64,000 bases of DNA from RGDT01 sp964630925 (GCA_964630925.1 CAZVZK010000009.1:1-64000); one strand, 5' to 3'. Positions 34,752-43,670 are shown, numbered from the stretch's first letter. The notes: a model not told the origin generated them from the letters alone. Numbers and translations: made by a program.

Positions 34752-36022
34752 GGCCTCAAATCTCCTTCACGAAGCGCCGGCCCCCGGTGTGCGGCTCCTC
34801 CACGAAGTGTCGATTCGAGCAGCTGCTCAGAGCCGGCCAGCCCGTCCAGCAGCTCATCCAGCCGCCGCAGGCAAGGCCCCCACGCGTGGTGCGCCTCCAC
34901 ATGACCCCGCCCCCTACCTCCCAGATCGTGGCACCGCGCCGGATCGGACAGCAAACCCGCCAGCGTCCCCGCCCACGCCGCCGGCCCGTCTGCCTCCACG
35001 GCAGGCACCCCCGGCACCCCGCGCAGCCCCTGCAGCGCCTGCGGCGACGCCACCACGGGCCGGCCCATCGCCATCCCCTCCAGCACCTTGTTCTGCACGC
35101 CCCGCGCCAGCCGCAAGGGCGCCACCACCACGGCGGCCCCCTCCACGTACGGCCTCACGTCCGGCACCTGCCCCACCACCTCCACACCCTCGATCCTCGC
35201 CAGCGCCCGCACCGCCGCCGCCGGGCTCCGCCCCACCAGCCGCACACGCTCCCCCGGCCTCGCCCTCCGCACCAGCGGCCACACCTCCTCGCAGAACCAC
35301 ACCGCCCCGTCCACGTTCGGCCAGTAGTCCAGCGCCCCGACGAACACGCACCCCTCACCCGCCCCCGACGCCGGCTTGAAATACTCCAGATCCACGCCGT
35401 TGGGCACCACCTCCACCGGCGCACCCGGGCAGGCCCCACGCAGGATCTCCGCCTCGGCCCCGCTCACCACCAGCATCGCCGCCGCCCGCCCCGCCAGCCG
35501 CCGCTCCAGCCGGCCCACCCGCGCCGCCTCCGCCCCATACACCAGCGACCGCGGCAGCCCCGACCGGGCGGCATAATCCCGCCACTTCTGGCTGTCCACG
35601 TCCATCAGGTCCACCACCGCCGGCAGCCCCCGCAGCCCCGGCAGGTCCAGATACGGCCCCAGGCTGCTCGCCGAAGCGAACACCGCCCGGTACCCGCCCC
35701 CACGCACCCATCCCTCCGCGTCCCGCGCCATCCCCGGCGACCAGAACACCCCCTCGGAGATCGACCGCCCCGCCAGCAGCGACCCCGCCGCCCGCACCCA
35801 GCGGAACAGCCCCCGGTGCCCCACCACCTTCACCCGCCGGCACACCGCCCCCAATGCCTCGACGGCCCCCGCGGCCGGCGGCTCGTCGGCCAGGGCCAGA
35901 AGGTCCACCGGCCCCCGCGCCGCCAGGTGCCGCAGCACGTGATACGTGCGGATGCGGTCGCCCTTGTCCGGCGGGTACGGCAGGCGGTGCGCCAGGTACA
36001 GGACGGCGTCCCCCCGGCTCAC
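34748..36022 (-). CDS. Exosortase-system sugar transferase (STP1-like GT)
   Basis: 424 residues from the GTG at 36022, which overlaps the stop of the sugar transferase gene upstream (GTGA). The start Y-L-A-H-R-L-P-Y-P-P-D-K-G-D-R-I-R is diagnostic of the TIGR03087-like 'sugar transferase, PEP-CTERM/EpsH1 associated' family. Donor-site motifs include V-V-P-N-G-V-D near 220 and G-V-Q-N-K-V-L-E-G near 325. It is expected to add a sugar early in assembly of the exosortase-linked exopolysaccharide. The 3' end is coupled to the FkbM gene. Confidence 0.92.
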   Translation of the reverse strand: MSRGDAVLYLAHRLPYPPDKGDRIRTYHVLRHLAARGPVDLLALADEPPAAGAVEALGAVCRRVKVVGHRGLFRWVRAAGSLLAGRSISEGVFWSPGMARDAEGWVRGGGYRAVFASASSLGPYLDLPGLRGLPAVVDLMDVDSQKWRDYAARSGLPRSLVYGAEAARVGRLERRLAGRAAAMLVVSGAEAEILRGACPGAPVEVVPNGVDLEYFKPASGAGEGCVFVGALDYWPNVDGAVWFCEEVWPLVRRARPGERVRLVGRSPAAAVRALARIEGVEVVGQVPDVRPYVEGAAVVVAPLRLARGVQNKVLEGMAMGRPVVASPQALQGLRGVPGVPAVEADGPAAWAGTLAGLLSDPARCHDLGGRGRGHVEAHHAWGPCLRRLDELLDGLAGSEQLLESTLRGGAAHRGPALREGDLRP

Positions 36023-36855
36023 CGGCCCACCCCCGACTCGAGAAGGGTCTCCGGGGCCGCGTCGCCCAGCGCCTCCATCTCCCCCGAATGACGCTCCGCC
36101 GCGGCCGCCGGGTCCGGGTCCCACGGGAACGCCGGCGCCGCGGGGGCCTGGGCCGGCGCCTGGGGCGCCACCACGGGCGGCACCAGCTCGGGCGGCAGGG
36201 CCGGGATGCCGAACAGCCGGCAGGCCAGCGGCATCGGCACGAAGACCACCTTCAGCGCCGTGACCATGATCAGCCGCACGTCCAGCCACAGGCTCCGGTT
36301 GGCGATGTACCACCGGTCCCGCGCCAGCTTCCGCCGCACGCTGTCCAGGTCGGTGTCCGGGGGCAGCTGCACCTGCGCCAGCCCCGTCACCCCCGGCCGC
36401 ACCAGCAGCCGGTCCGCGTACCCCGGGATCGCCGCCCCCAGGGTGGGCACGAACTCCGGCCGCTCGGGCCGCGGCCCGACCAGGCTCATCTGCCCCAGCA
36501 GCACGTTGACCAGCTGCGGCAGCTCGTCGATGTGGCTGGCCCGCAGGACCTTCCCCAGCCAGGTGACCCGCATGTCCCCGGGCGTGGACCACTTCGCCCC
36601 CGTCCCCTTCTCGCAGTCGTGCGCCATGCTCCGGAACTTGTAGATCCAGAACGGCACGCCGCCGGACCCCACCCGCAGCTGGGTGTACACCGCCGGCCCG
36701 CGTGACGTCAGCCGGACCAGCAGCGCGACGAGCAGCATCAACGGCAGCGTCAGCACGAACAGCACCGACGCCAGGACGAGGTCCAGCGCCCTCTGCCAGG
36801 CCAGCGACCCCGCGGGGCTCAGGGGGCCATCGGCATCCGTCTGGGGGAGCGACAT
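36019..36855 (-). CDS. Initiating polyprenyl-phosphate sugar-1-phosphate transferase
   Basis: 278 residues from ATG 36855 with GGAAGGAT five bases before. It is a bacterial sugar transferase (WcaJ/RfbP/PssY type): one reentrant membrane helix at 20-42, then Y-K-F-R-S-M near 73, the D-E-L-P-Q-L-x-N motif near 107, and L-V-G-P-R-P-E-R-P near 123-131. It loads the first sugar phosphate onto undecaprenyl phosphate, starting the repeat unit. An atypical Pro/Ala-rich tail of about 60 residues follows the catalytic part. It lies in the same unit as the EpsI, Wzc-like and exosortase genes upstream. Confidence 0.94.
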   Translation of the reverse strand: MSLPQTDADGPLSPAGSLAWQRALDLVLASVLFVLTLPLMLLVALLVRLTSRGPAVYTQLRVGSGGVPFWIYKFRSMAHDCEKGTGAKWSTPGDMRVTWLGKVLRASHIDELPQLVNVLLGQMSLVGPRPERPEFVPTLGAAIPGYADRLLVRPGVTGLAQVQLPPDTDLDSVRRKLARDRWYIANRSLWLDVRLIMVTALKVVFVPMPLACRLFGIPALPPELVPPVVAPQAPAQAPAAPAFPWDPDPAAAAERHSGEMEALGDAAPETLLESGVGR

Positions 36856-36893
36856 GGCTATCCTTCCATTCAAGGGGTCATGCAAAGGGACGA

Positions 36894-37574
36894 TCAGCCG
36901 CCCGCCCCGGGGGACGGGACGGCATCCTTCAACGCACGCAACAGCAGCTCACACAGGCCGTCGGCATCCTCGCCGAATTCGCGGGCCTCCTCCCCGCCCG
37001 GGGGGACCGGGCGGACCAGGTACAGCTTGTAAAGCACCGGGGCCAGGGCGTAGTGCCACCGCGGCGAGGACGGCGCCCCCCACCGCAGCAGGTCCGTGCT
37101 CCAGCACCACCGGATCGACAGGGCCTCCGGCCGCGGCCCCTCCTTCACGGCGGAGCCGGTCCAGAAATCCGCCGCCTCCCCGCCACGCTTGAAGGCCTCC
37201 CGCGCCGCCGCCGCCGCGAATTGGTACCCGGCCCCCTGGTAGCAGACGTCGGGCGTATGGGCCCCGACCGCCCCGGGCCGCCCGTAGACGAGCAGCACCA
37301 GCACCTTCCGCCGCGTCGGCCCGTGCACGTACTCGCGGCACAGGTGCCCGGCCAGGTCGGCCATCTGCAGCTGCCGCGCGTCCAGCTCGACCTCCGTCCC
37401 CACCCAGTCGCCCAGCCGGTCCGGCACACGCGTCAGCGGCCCGCCCGCCACCTCGAGCGCCTGCGCCTTGCCCCACCGGTCGGTCCGCAGGCCGTGGACG
37501 GCCGCCGCGGACAGGATCAGGCCGACGGCCGCCGCGAAGGGCAGCAGCGGCCGGAACGTGGTGCCCGTGCTCAC
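36894..37574 (-). CDS. EpsI-like exosortase-associated protein
   Basis: 226 residues from the GTG at 37574, which overlaps the Wzc-like gene's stop (GTGA). An N-terminal hydrophobic helix (about 8-28) acts as anchor or signal. The rest resembles the EpsI/exosortase-associated domain: W-V-G-T-E-V near 55, R-E-Y-V near 83, and H-T-P-D-V-C-Y-Q-G-A-G-Y near 110-121. Its role is not fully known; it always travels with exosortases in EPS loci. In many lineages it is fused to the exosortase, but here the two are separate and flank the co-polymerase gene. Confidence 0.87.
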   Translation of the reverse strand: MSTGTTFRPLLPFAAAVGLILSAAAVHGLRTDRWGKAQALEVAGGPLTRVPDRLGDWVGTEVELDARQLQMADLAGHLCREYVHGPTRRKVLVLLVYGRPGAVGAHTPDVCYQGAGYQFAAAAAREAFKRGGEAADFWTGSAVKEGPRPEALSIRWCWSTDLLRWGAPSSPRWHYALAPVLYKLYLVRPVPPGGEEAREFGEDADGLCELLLRALKDAVPSPGAGG

Positions 37575-39775
37575 TTGGCGCCCTCCGCACCGGCCAGATA
37601 CCGGGTGTACTGGTGGTAGGTGATGCGGTCGTCCCCGCGCGTGCCATTCACCACCACGCCCATCACCTTGCCCCCGGCCCGCGACAGACGCTCCGCCGCC
37701 GCACCCAGCCGGCACAGCCGCGTCTCGCCCTGCAACGCCGCCATCAGCACGGCGTCCACCCGCCCCGCCAGGATCAGGGCGTCGGACACGGCCATCAGCG
37801 GCGACGAGTCGATCAGGATGCAGTCGTACTGCCCCTGCGCCGCCTCCAGCAGCGCCGAGAACCCCTCCCCCGCCGCCCCGCGCAGGGCCCGGTCATCGAC
37901 CCGCCCCGCCGGCAGCAGGGTCAGGCCCGGCAGGCCCGAAGGCACGACGGCGTCCGCCAGAGCGCTCTCGCCCCGCAGCACCGCGCACAGCCCCGGCCCG
38001 TTCTCCACCCCGAAGACGCTGTGGACGTCCGGCTTGCGCAGGTCCCCGTCGATCAGCAGGGTCCGCCGTCCCGCCCGGGCCAGGCTCGTCGCCAGATGAC
38101 ACCCCAGCGACGTCTTCCCCTCGCCCGGGGCCGCGCTGGCGATCATCACCACCTTCGCCGGCGTCTCGCCCTCCATCTTCTGCAACAGCAGCGTCCGCGT
38201 CCCGTCCACCGCCTCCTTCAGCAGCCTCAGGTTCAGCGCCGCCTGCGCGCCGCTCGTGCCCTTGCAATAGGGCAGCGTGCCCACCAGCGGCAGCCCCAGC
38301 TGCTCGGCGATCTCCGCCGGCGGCCCCAGCCGCCTGGCCCGCATCTCGACGAACGCAACCCCCAGGCACACCAGGGCCAGGATCGCCACCCCCGCCACGC
38401 CCCCGAACGTCAGCCGCCGCATCACCTCATTGGGGCGCGTGACGGCGTTCTCCTTGTTATCGAACGGCCGCACCCGGGCAGGGGCCGCCAGCTCGACGCT
38501 GATCCTCTCCGCCCTGCCGTTGATGGTCTTCAGCATGGCCTCCAGCTCGTCGATGTCGTGCTTGACGTCCTCGAGCTTCACCGCCGAGAAGTTCAGCTCC
38601 GTCGTCACCTTGTGAAACCGATTGCAGTCATTGGCCGCGACCTTCTCGAGGCTCTGCAGGTACGACAGCCGCTGCCTCAAGGTCACCAGGCCCAGCGCCG
38701 CCGACCTCGTCTTATCCTCCTGGATGCGCGCCTTGACGGTGGCGGCCATCTCCTGCTTCTTCTTCCCCAGGGCCTCGCGCCCCTCCTTCAGCTTCTGCAC
38801 CAGCGGCTTGAGGAACGTGGCCTCACGCCCGCGTGTGGACTTGGCGGCCTCGGCCTCGATCAGCCGGTCCAGATCGGCCAGCCGGGCCCCCTCCTGGACG
38901 ACGGCAGGCTCCTGCTCCACCGCCGCCTGCACCTCCGCCTCGGAGACCGTGAACCCCTCCGTCTTGCCCGCCTCCATCTGCGCCAGCTGCGTCGTGAGCG
39001 TCCGGATCTCCGTCCGGCACCGGGTGAGATCCTGCACCGCGTTGTCGTAATCCTTCGACGCCAGCTGCAGCCGGACAGCCATCAGCGCCGGGTCCACCGT
39101 CGCCCCGAGCGCCCGGAACCGCTCCATGCTCTGCCGGATGCCCTTGAGCCTCTCAACGTACCCGGCGGCGATCTTCCGCAGCTCCGCCTGCCGGTCCAGC
39201 TGCCTCGTCCTCTCGCTCTCCACCGCCACCAGCAGGTACTCGTCGGTGACGGCGTCCACCACCGGCTTGAGGTCGTTGACGTCCTCCTCCGCCCCGGAGA
39301 GGGCCACCTGCACGATCTCGGGGCCGACCTGCGTGACCTTCAGCTCCCTCTCCAGCCACTCCAGCGCGTCCGGCTGCTTCAGGACGACGGCCAACTTCGC
39401 CACCTTCGGCCGCCGGAGGGCCGCGTTGAGCAGCTGCCGGCTCTTGATCGTCGCGATCTGCGTGGACTTGAACACGTCGAACGCCGCCCCACCCCCCTGA
39501 CCACCGGGGAGCAGGTCCGGCACCACCGCCGACAGGTACAGCAGCCGGTAGACGGTGTGCTTCCCCGGGGGCAGGTACGCCCACACGGCCCAGCCCGCCA
39601 GGCCACCCAGCACCACCCCCAGCACGGCGGCCAGGAGCCAGCGCCGCCCCAGGGCGCGCAGCAGCAGCCACGGGTCGATCGCGGGCGAGGGCGCAGGCGC
39701 CGTCTTCCCCTGCGCCGGACGCCCGGAGGGCGCGGCGGGGTTGGAGGCGTCACGACGATTCGCTTCAACGGACAT
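37571..39775 (-). CDS. wzc: Chain-length determinant / BY-kinase-like polysaccharide co-polymerase
   Basis: 734 residues. A Wzz-type module with two membrane helices (about 44-66 and 460-480) encloses a long coiled-coil periplasmic part (about 110-440). A cytosolic kinase domain follows with Walker A A-P-G-E-G-K-T-S near 548-556, Walker A' L-L-I-D-G-D-L-R-K-P and Walker B C-I-L-I-D-S-S-P near 650. The C-terminus has only three tyrosines (Y-H-Q-Y-T-R-Y), fewer than the Tyr cluster of E. coli Wzc. It controls polymer length and export, regulated by phosphorylation. Operon order is exosortase, Wzc, EpsI, initiating transferase. Confidence 0.93.
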   Translation of the reverse strand: MSVEANRRDASNPAAPSGRPAQGKTAPAPSPAIDPWLLLRALGRRWLLAAVLGVVLGGLAGWAVWAYLPPGKHTVYRLLYLSAVVPDLLPGGQGGGAAFDVFKSTQIATIKSRQLLNAALRRPKVAKLAVVLKQPDALEWLERELKVTQVGPEIVQVALSGAEEDVNDLKPVVDAVTDEYLLVAVESERTRQLDRQAELRKIAAGYVERLKGIRQSMERFRALGATVDPALMAVRLQLASKDYDNAVQDLTRCRTEIRTLTTQLAQMEAGKTEGFTVSEAEVQAAVEQEPAVVQEGARLADLDRLIEAEAAKSTRGREATFLKPLVQKLKEGREALGKKKQEMAATVKARIQEDKTRSAALGLVTLRQRLSYLQSLEKVAANDCNRFHKVTTELNFSAVKLEDVKHDIDELEAMLKTINGRAERISVELAAPARVRPFDNKENAVTRPNEVMRRLTFGGVAGVAILALVCLGVAFVEMRARRLGPPAEIAEQLGLPLVGTLPYCKGTSGAQAALNLRLLKEAVDGTRTLLLQKMEGETPAKVVMIASAAPGEGKTSLGCHLATSLARAGRRTLLIDGDLRKPDVHSVFGVENGPGLCAVLRGESALADAVVPSGLPGLTLLPAGRVDDRALRGAAGEGFSALLEAAQGQYDCILIDSSPLMAVSDALILAGRVDAVLMAALQGETRLCRLGAAAERLSRAGGKVMGVVVNGTRGDDRITYHQYTRYLAGAEGAK

Positions 39776-39796
39776 CGATCACCCCATGAGTAAGCA

Positions 39797-40735
39797 TCAA
39801 ACCGCCCGCGTGGGCTGCACGCGGCCTTCCGGCCCGGACGCCTCCCGCCGGACGCCCAGCGGCGCGACGGGCGGCCCCGCCCTCCCCTCGTCCTCCGGCA
39901 CGAGGACCCAGTCCAGCAGACGCAACACGAGCCACATCATGCCCAGGGCGAGCGGCATCATCAGCCAGCCGGCCAGGTCGTGGAAGATGATCTCCCCGAC
40001 TCGCTTGCCCGCTACCTGCATAGCGAGAGCGGTGGCGGCGATCCGGACAACGTTCGCGAAAATGGCGATCGGCACCGCCGCCGCCAGCACCACGGCCTTG
40101 TCCAGCCACGACCGCTCGATCAGGATCGCCACCGCCGTCGCGAGCGCCAGAAACACGTACAGCATGCTCAGGCCGCTGCACGCCTCCGCCACGGCGATTT
40201 GGTGCTCGCCCATCAGGAGCGTGTGCCCCTCGATGACCAGCGGGAAGCCTGCCACCTGGAGGGCGAATCCGCTCGCCTGGGTCGCCACCGTGCGGAGCTG
40301 CCCCGACAGGCCCTGCGCCAGGCTGAACGGCAGCGGGATCATGAAGAGCGTGAAGAGGAGCCCCGGCCAGGCCCACAGCAGCCCCGCACGCCCGCCCAGC
40401 AGGGCCGTGACCCCGGCCAGGCAGGCCACCAGGGAGAGCGCGTCCAGATAATCGACGCCGACGTACGCCCCCACCACGCGGAGGCCGCCCGCGGCGGCGA
40501 GGAAGAGCGGCCCCAGCCAGGAATGCGGCCCCGCCTCGGCCGGGAGCATCTCGCGCCGGCGGTAGAGCAGGTACGCCGCGAAGACCGGGACCAGGAAGCC
40601 GTGGGAATACTCCGGGTTCGTGGCCCAGGTCTTCACCATGACCGCCAGCGTGGGCCAGTACGCCCACCCGCACAGGATGAGCAGCCCCGCGCAAGGCCAC
40701 ACGGCCGGGTTGATCGTTCGGGGTGTGTTGGACAC
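39797..40735 (-). CDS. Exosortase (planctomycete XrtU-like)
   Basis: 312 residues from a GTG, about eight membrane helices. The exosortase catalytic residues are all visible: Cys186 in E-A-C-S-G-L, Arg231 in N-V-V-R-I-A, and His252 in F-H-D-L-A-G-W. The enzyme is a membrane cysteine transpeptidase that processes proteins with a C-terminal PEP-CTERM-like signal and is usually coupled to EPS synthesis. I found no candidate substrate with a sorting signal in this window, so targets must be encoded elsewhere. It leads the Wzc/EpsI/transferase unit. Confidence 0.92.
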   Translation of the reverse strand: MSNTPRTINPAVWPCAGLLILCGWAYWPTLAVMVKTWATNPEYSHGFLVPVFAAYLLYRRREMLPAEAGPHSWLGPLFLAAAGGLRVVGAYVGVDYLDALSLVACLAGVTALLGGRAGLLWAWPGLLFTLFMIPLPFSLAQGLSGQLRTVATQASGFALQVAGFPLVIEGHTLLMGEHQIAVAEACSGLSMLYVFLALATAVAILIERSWLDKAVVLAAAVPIAIFANVVRIAATALAMQVAGKRVGEIIFHDLAGWLMMPLALGMMWLVLRLLDWVLVPEDEGRAGPPVAPLGVRREASGPEGRVQPTRAV

Positions 40736-40818
40736 GGGCGTCTCCCTACCGGCAGGGGGCGAGGGCGAGGCAAGGCGTAAGGCTCGACCCGCCGGGCCGC
40801 GGGTGGGTATTGACGGGA

Positions 40819-40834
40819 CGAACGACGTTGTTCG
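40819..40834. promoter_or_regulatory. Short inverted repeat, possible operator
   Basis: CGAAC and GTTCG flank a GACGTT core. The half-sites resemble those of LexA boxes in some bacteria, but the spacer is six instead of four bases. It lies 84 bp upstream of the exosortase start. Confidence 0.25.
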
Positions 40835-40957
40835 GCCCGGAAGAGGCTGGTCCGCAGCTCAGTTGGACGGCGGGCCTTGGAAAGAGTTCCGTGTTCGCCC
40901 GATTTTTCCGTCCGTCCCGCAAAGGAGGGCCGAGGTGGCCCACGCGTGAGGGATTGA

Positions 40958-40987
40958 GGTTGGATTGTAGATGAATCATATCCAACC
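40958..40987. repeat. Inverted repeat with 8-bp arms
   Basis: GGTTGGAT at 40958-40965 and ATCCAACC at 40980-40987 pair perfectly across a 14-nt AT-rich loop. It lies between two minus-strand genes; no T-run follows, so a binding site is as likely as a transcript hairpin. Confidence 0.4.
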
Positions 40988-41356
40988 GCCCATAGCCCTG
41001 TCACAAGTCGAGGGACAAGAAGGCGTCTTCCTGGGCCAGGAACACCCGTCCACCATCCGCGGCCGCCGCCCCGAGCGGGTCGGATGGCCCGGCAGCCACG
41101 TCCCCCGTAGCCCCACCGCGGGGCAGGAGGACGCGGGTAGACGACTCGGCCCACCGCGGCCAACCGGGCGGCCCCCCTCGTCGGGATCGCCGTGCCCCGC
41201 AAGGCCGACCCTCCACGCAATCTCATCGGATCTGGCCCGGGCAACGGACAAGACGGGCAGGCCGGGCTCGCCAGGAGGTCACGTCGCCTTTCGCCAGAGC
41301 GGTATCGATGCTGATCTCGTGCCAGGTGGCGGGATCCTGCAAGATGGTGCCACCGC

Positions 41357-43057
41357 TCACAAGGGCTTCTTCCGGACGGCCACGAAGAGGGGCTCGGAGG
41401 GGCCGCCGATCCTGCCTGGGCGCCCCTCCAGGACTCGCCACGCCCCGTGTCGGCTCGCCGCCAGGCACAGGCCCGGATGGGTCGCGGCCTCCACGACGAT
41501 CAAGTTCACCCCCCACCCATCCAGGATCGTGTCCCAGCCCGCCCCCCCCGATTTCACCTCGAGACACATCTCCCAGTGGGCCATGTTGAACAGGTGGATG
41601 TGCGTGTAGACGATCACCGGCGAAGGAGCCCCCCCGCGCCACACGAACAGCTCCGCGGCGGTTTCGCTGGCGAAGATCCGCCCGCGGAACGGCCCCCCGT
41701 CGAAGGCCCCCGAGATCCCCTCCCGCAGCCTCCCGGCCCTGTCCCCCGGCACCCCCACCCCGTCCACGACCAGCGCCAGCTCCCACGGCGTTTCCCGCGT
41801 GACCGCCGTCGCCAGCGGCGCCGGCCCGCGCGACAGCCACGCCACCGGCGGGGAGAGCGCCAGCGCGAAGAGCAACGCCAGGCCGGCCACGGCCGTGTTG
41901 CGGAGGTTCGGCCCCCCCGGCAGCTCCGCATCGCCCCACCGGCGCTTCAACAGGGCCGCCCAGGCGGGTGCGGCCAGCAGGGGCACCAGCGGCATCCACC
42001 AGATCATCAGCCGCCGCTGCCACACCGGCAAGACGCCGAACAGGAGGATCAGCAGGACCCCCGTGGCCGACGGCCCCCGCCGGGCCGTGAGCCAGGAAGC
42101 GAAGAGGAGCACCCAGCCCGCGAGGAACAACCACAAGGCCAGCGGGCCGACGGACAGGTTGAACAACGGCTGGAACTCGTCGAAGGTGCGGACCGCCGGA
42201 TTCCGCCCGAACGTGAGCACGTGCTGATAGAGCCAGGGCCCGGAGGGGTTGATCATCGCCCCGAGACAGGCCCCGACGAGGCCGGCAAGGAGCAGCCCCG
42301 CCCGCCCATCCGTGAAGGCCGCCCCGAGGCCCCACCGGCCCTCACCCCGGCAGGCCTCAAGCAGCCGGCCCCCGAGATGCGCGCCGATCAGCGCCAGGCC
42401 CATGACGAACGACCCGTGCAGGTTCGCCCACAGGGCCGATGCCAGGGTCAGGGCGAGGACGCCGGCCCACCCGATCCGCGGCGAGGCGAGCACCCACAGG
42501 AAATAGGCGAACAGGGCCATGCCGAAGAGCTGCGGGCGCAGCACCCCGAGCGCGGTCGGGGCCAGGATGTTGTACGCAAGGAGCCCGAGGGCCCCGGCCA
42601 AGAGCGAGCCGGTAGCGCGGCGGAACGCGGCAAGGAGGAAGACCGAACACGCGGCCGCCAGGAGGAGCGAGAGGGCCCGCAGGCCGGCAACCCCGCCGGC
42701 GAGGCGGCGCACCTCGTCCCCCCCGGCGAGGGCTTCGCCCGTCCGGAAGGCGGCGAGTGTCGCGAGCTGGGCCAGCCAGGGGAAGTTGATGAGGGGGATG
42801 TCGGGGTCGGAGAACTCGCAGAAAGGCTCGCGGCCCGGAGAGGAGCCATGCTCGACGATCCACCGGGCGAACCGCAAGTGGGCCCACACGTCGGTGTGCC
42901 ACAGTGGCGCGACGGCGTAGAAGCTCAGGACGAGGCCCAGGAGGGCCGCGGCCGCGGCCGTGCTGTTCGACAGGGAGTACGACGCCAGGGACGAGCTCGA
43001 GCCGGTCGGGGTGCGCCCGGCCCCGGGAGGTGGTTCGGGATCGGCAGAGGAGGCCAT
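41357..43057 (-). CDS. Polytopic membrane protein, GT-C-like
   Basis: 566 residues with about ten or more hydrophobic helices between 35 and 410, then a soluble C-terminal domain of about 150. A conserved acidic pair in the first loop (W-H-T-D-V-W-A-H near 53-60) matches the D-x-D/E-x-D style of GT-C glycosyltransferases (PMT-like family), as does an N-L-H-G-S-F motif near 213. It would use a polyprenyl-linked sugar on the periplasmic side. Assignment to a defined family is not firm. It is the first gene of the minus-strand glycan locus, divergent from the Tad operon. Confidence 0.7.
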   Translation of the reverse strand: MASSADPEPPPGAGRTPTGSSSSLASYSLSNSTAAAAALLGLVLSFYAVAPLWHTDVWAHLRFARWIVEHGSSPGREPFCEFSDPDIPLINFPWLAQLATLAAFRTGEALAGGDEVRRLAGGVAGLRALSLLLAAACSVFLLAAFRRATGSLLAGALGLLAYNILAPTALGVLRPQLFGMALFAYFLWVLASPRIGWAGVLALTLASALWANLHGSFVMGLALIGAHLGGRLLEACRGEGRWGLGAAFTDGRAGLLLAGLVGACLGAMINPSGPWLYQHVLTFGRNPAVRTFDEFQPLFNLSVGPLALWLFLAGWVLLFASWLTARRGPSATGVLLILLFGVLPVWQRRLMIWWMPLVPLLAAPAWAALLKRRWGDAELPGGPNLRNTAVAGLALLFALALSPPVAWLSRGPAPLATAVTRETPWELALVVDGVGVPGDRAGRLREGISGAFDGGPFRGRIFASETAAELFVWRGGAPSPVIVYTHIHLFNMAHWEMCLEVKSGGAGWDTILDGWGVNLIVVEAATHPGLCLAASRHGAWRVLEGRPGRIGGPSEPLFVAVRKKPL

Positions 43058-43243
43058 GGGAACGAGTCGCGGGGAGGATGAGAGGGTCGGGAGGTCGACC
43101 CCCGCCAGAGTAGCACGAGGAGAACCTGACTACCCGATCTTGCGCAACGGGCTGCCAGGCCTTACTCGAAAGTCGGCTGTAAGTCGAAGGGAGTTAAGGT
43201 ACAACAAGAAAAACGACTGTGCGGAAAAAACGGGGAAAAAGAC

Positions 43244-43272
43244 TTGCAGCCCCTCCCCACGCAGGCTACACT
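43244..43272 (+). promoter_or_regulatory. Candidate sigma70-type promoter toward the Tad operon
   Basis: TTGCAG at 43244-43249 and TACACT at 43267-43272 with a 17-nt spacer. TACACT recurs as a -10-like box elsewhere in the window. Transcription from about 43279 would give a leader of roughly 620 nt to the pilin ATG, or a separate RNA if the downstream hairpins terminate it. Confidence 0.4.
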
Positions 43273-43595
43273 CACCCCTGTATTACTCCCCGAAGGAACG
43301 GAACACCACGGGGCGTGAAAAAACTGGGAACTCAAACCCAGCAACCCACGTCTAAGAGCATCCCACTCCCACCCCCTTGGGAGCAATATGAGGATTCTCC
43401 ATGCACCGAGCGCCCCGGTCCGTTCCGTCGCAGGCACTCTCGCATTCCTTCCTTGAACACACAGGCGTGTTCGTAAGGCGGCGTCTCACTCATCCCCCTG
43501 ACAGTCCATCCCGATCGTGAAGTGATCGGTGATGACTCTGTTGTGGGAGAGGATTTCGTTGTCTTGGGTGGAGGGGCGCAGCGAGAGGAAGATTG

Positions 43596-43670
43596 ACGGT
43601 GGAGCGAGTGGTCTGCTGTGTGTTAGGGTTGGGTTCCAACAGGGCCCCTCGCTCCACCGTTCTTCTTTAT
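43596..43670 (+). ncRNA. Structured element: 13-bp stem with T-rich tail
   Basis: A perfect 13-nt inverted repeat (43596-43608 with 43648-43660) encloses a 39-nt loop that itself holds a GTTGG/CCAAC hairpin. TCTTCTTTAT follows. This could be an intrinsic terminator of a short leader RNA or part of a switch. No known riboswitch class is recognised. Confidence 0.4.

Larger units (their letters stand above)
40736..41356. other. 621-bp gene-free region upstream of the exosortase
   Basis: No ORF here resembles a protein family; those present are GC-driven. It holds two inverted repeats (40819-40834 and 40958-40987) and the stop-proximal region of the polytopic gene at 41357. As the exosortase gene starts at 40735 on the minus strand, its promoter and any operator should be here. 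Confidence 0.45.

Noticed and set aside
37613..39793. 726-residue plus-strand frame opposite wzc
   Set aside because: Antisense shadow; low complexity and no motifs, while the minus strand has complete Walker motifs.
40819..40834. LexA (SOS) box
   Set aside because: Half-sites fit CGAAC/GTTCG but the spacer is six, not four, and the adjacent gene is not a DNA-damage gene.
41447..43081. 544-residue plus-strand frame opposite the GT-C-like gene
   Set aside because: Arg/Gln/Pro-rich shadow; the minus strand has clear membrane helices.
43457..43529. Small hairpins as tRNA or known riboswitch
   Set aside because: No cloverleaf or T-loop consensus and no recognised riboswitch core such as a GEMM-type fold could be drawn by eye.
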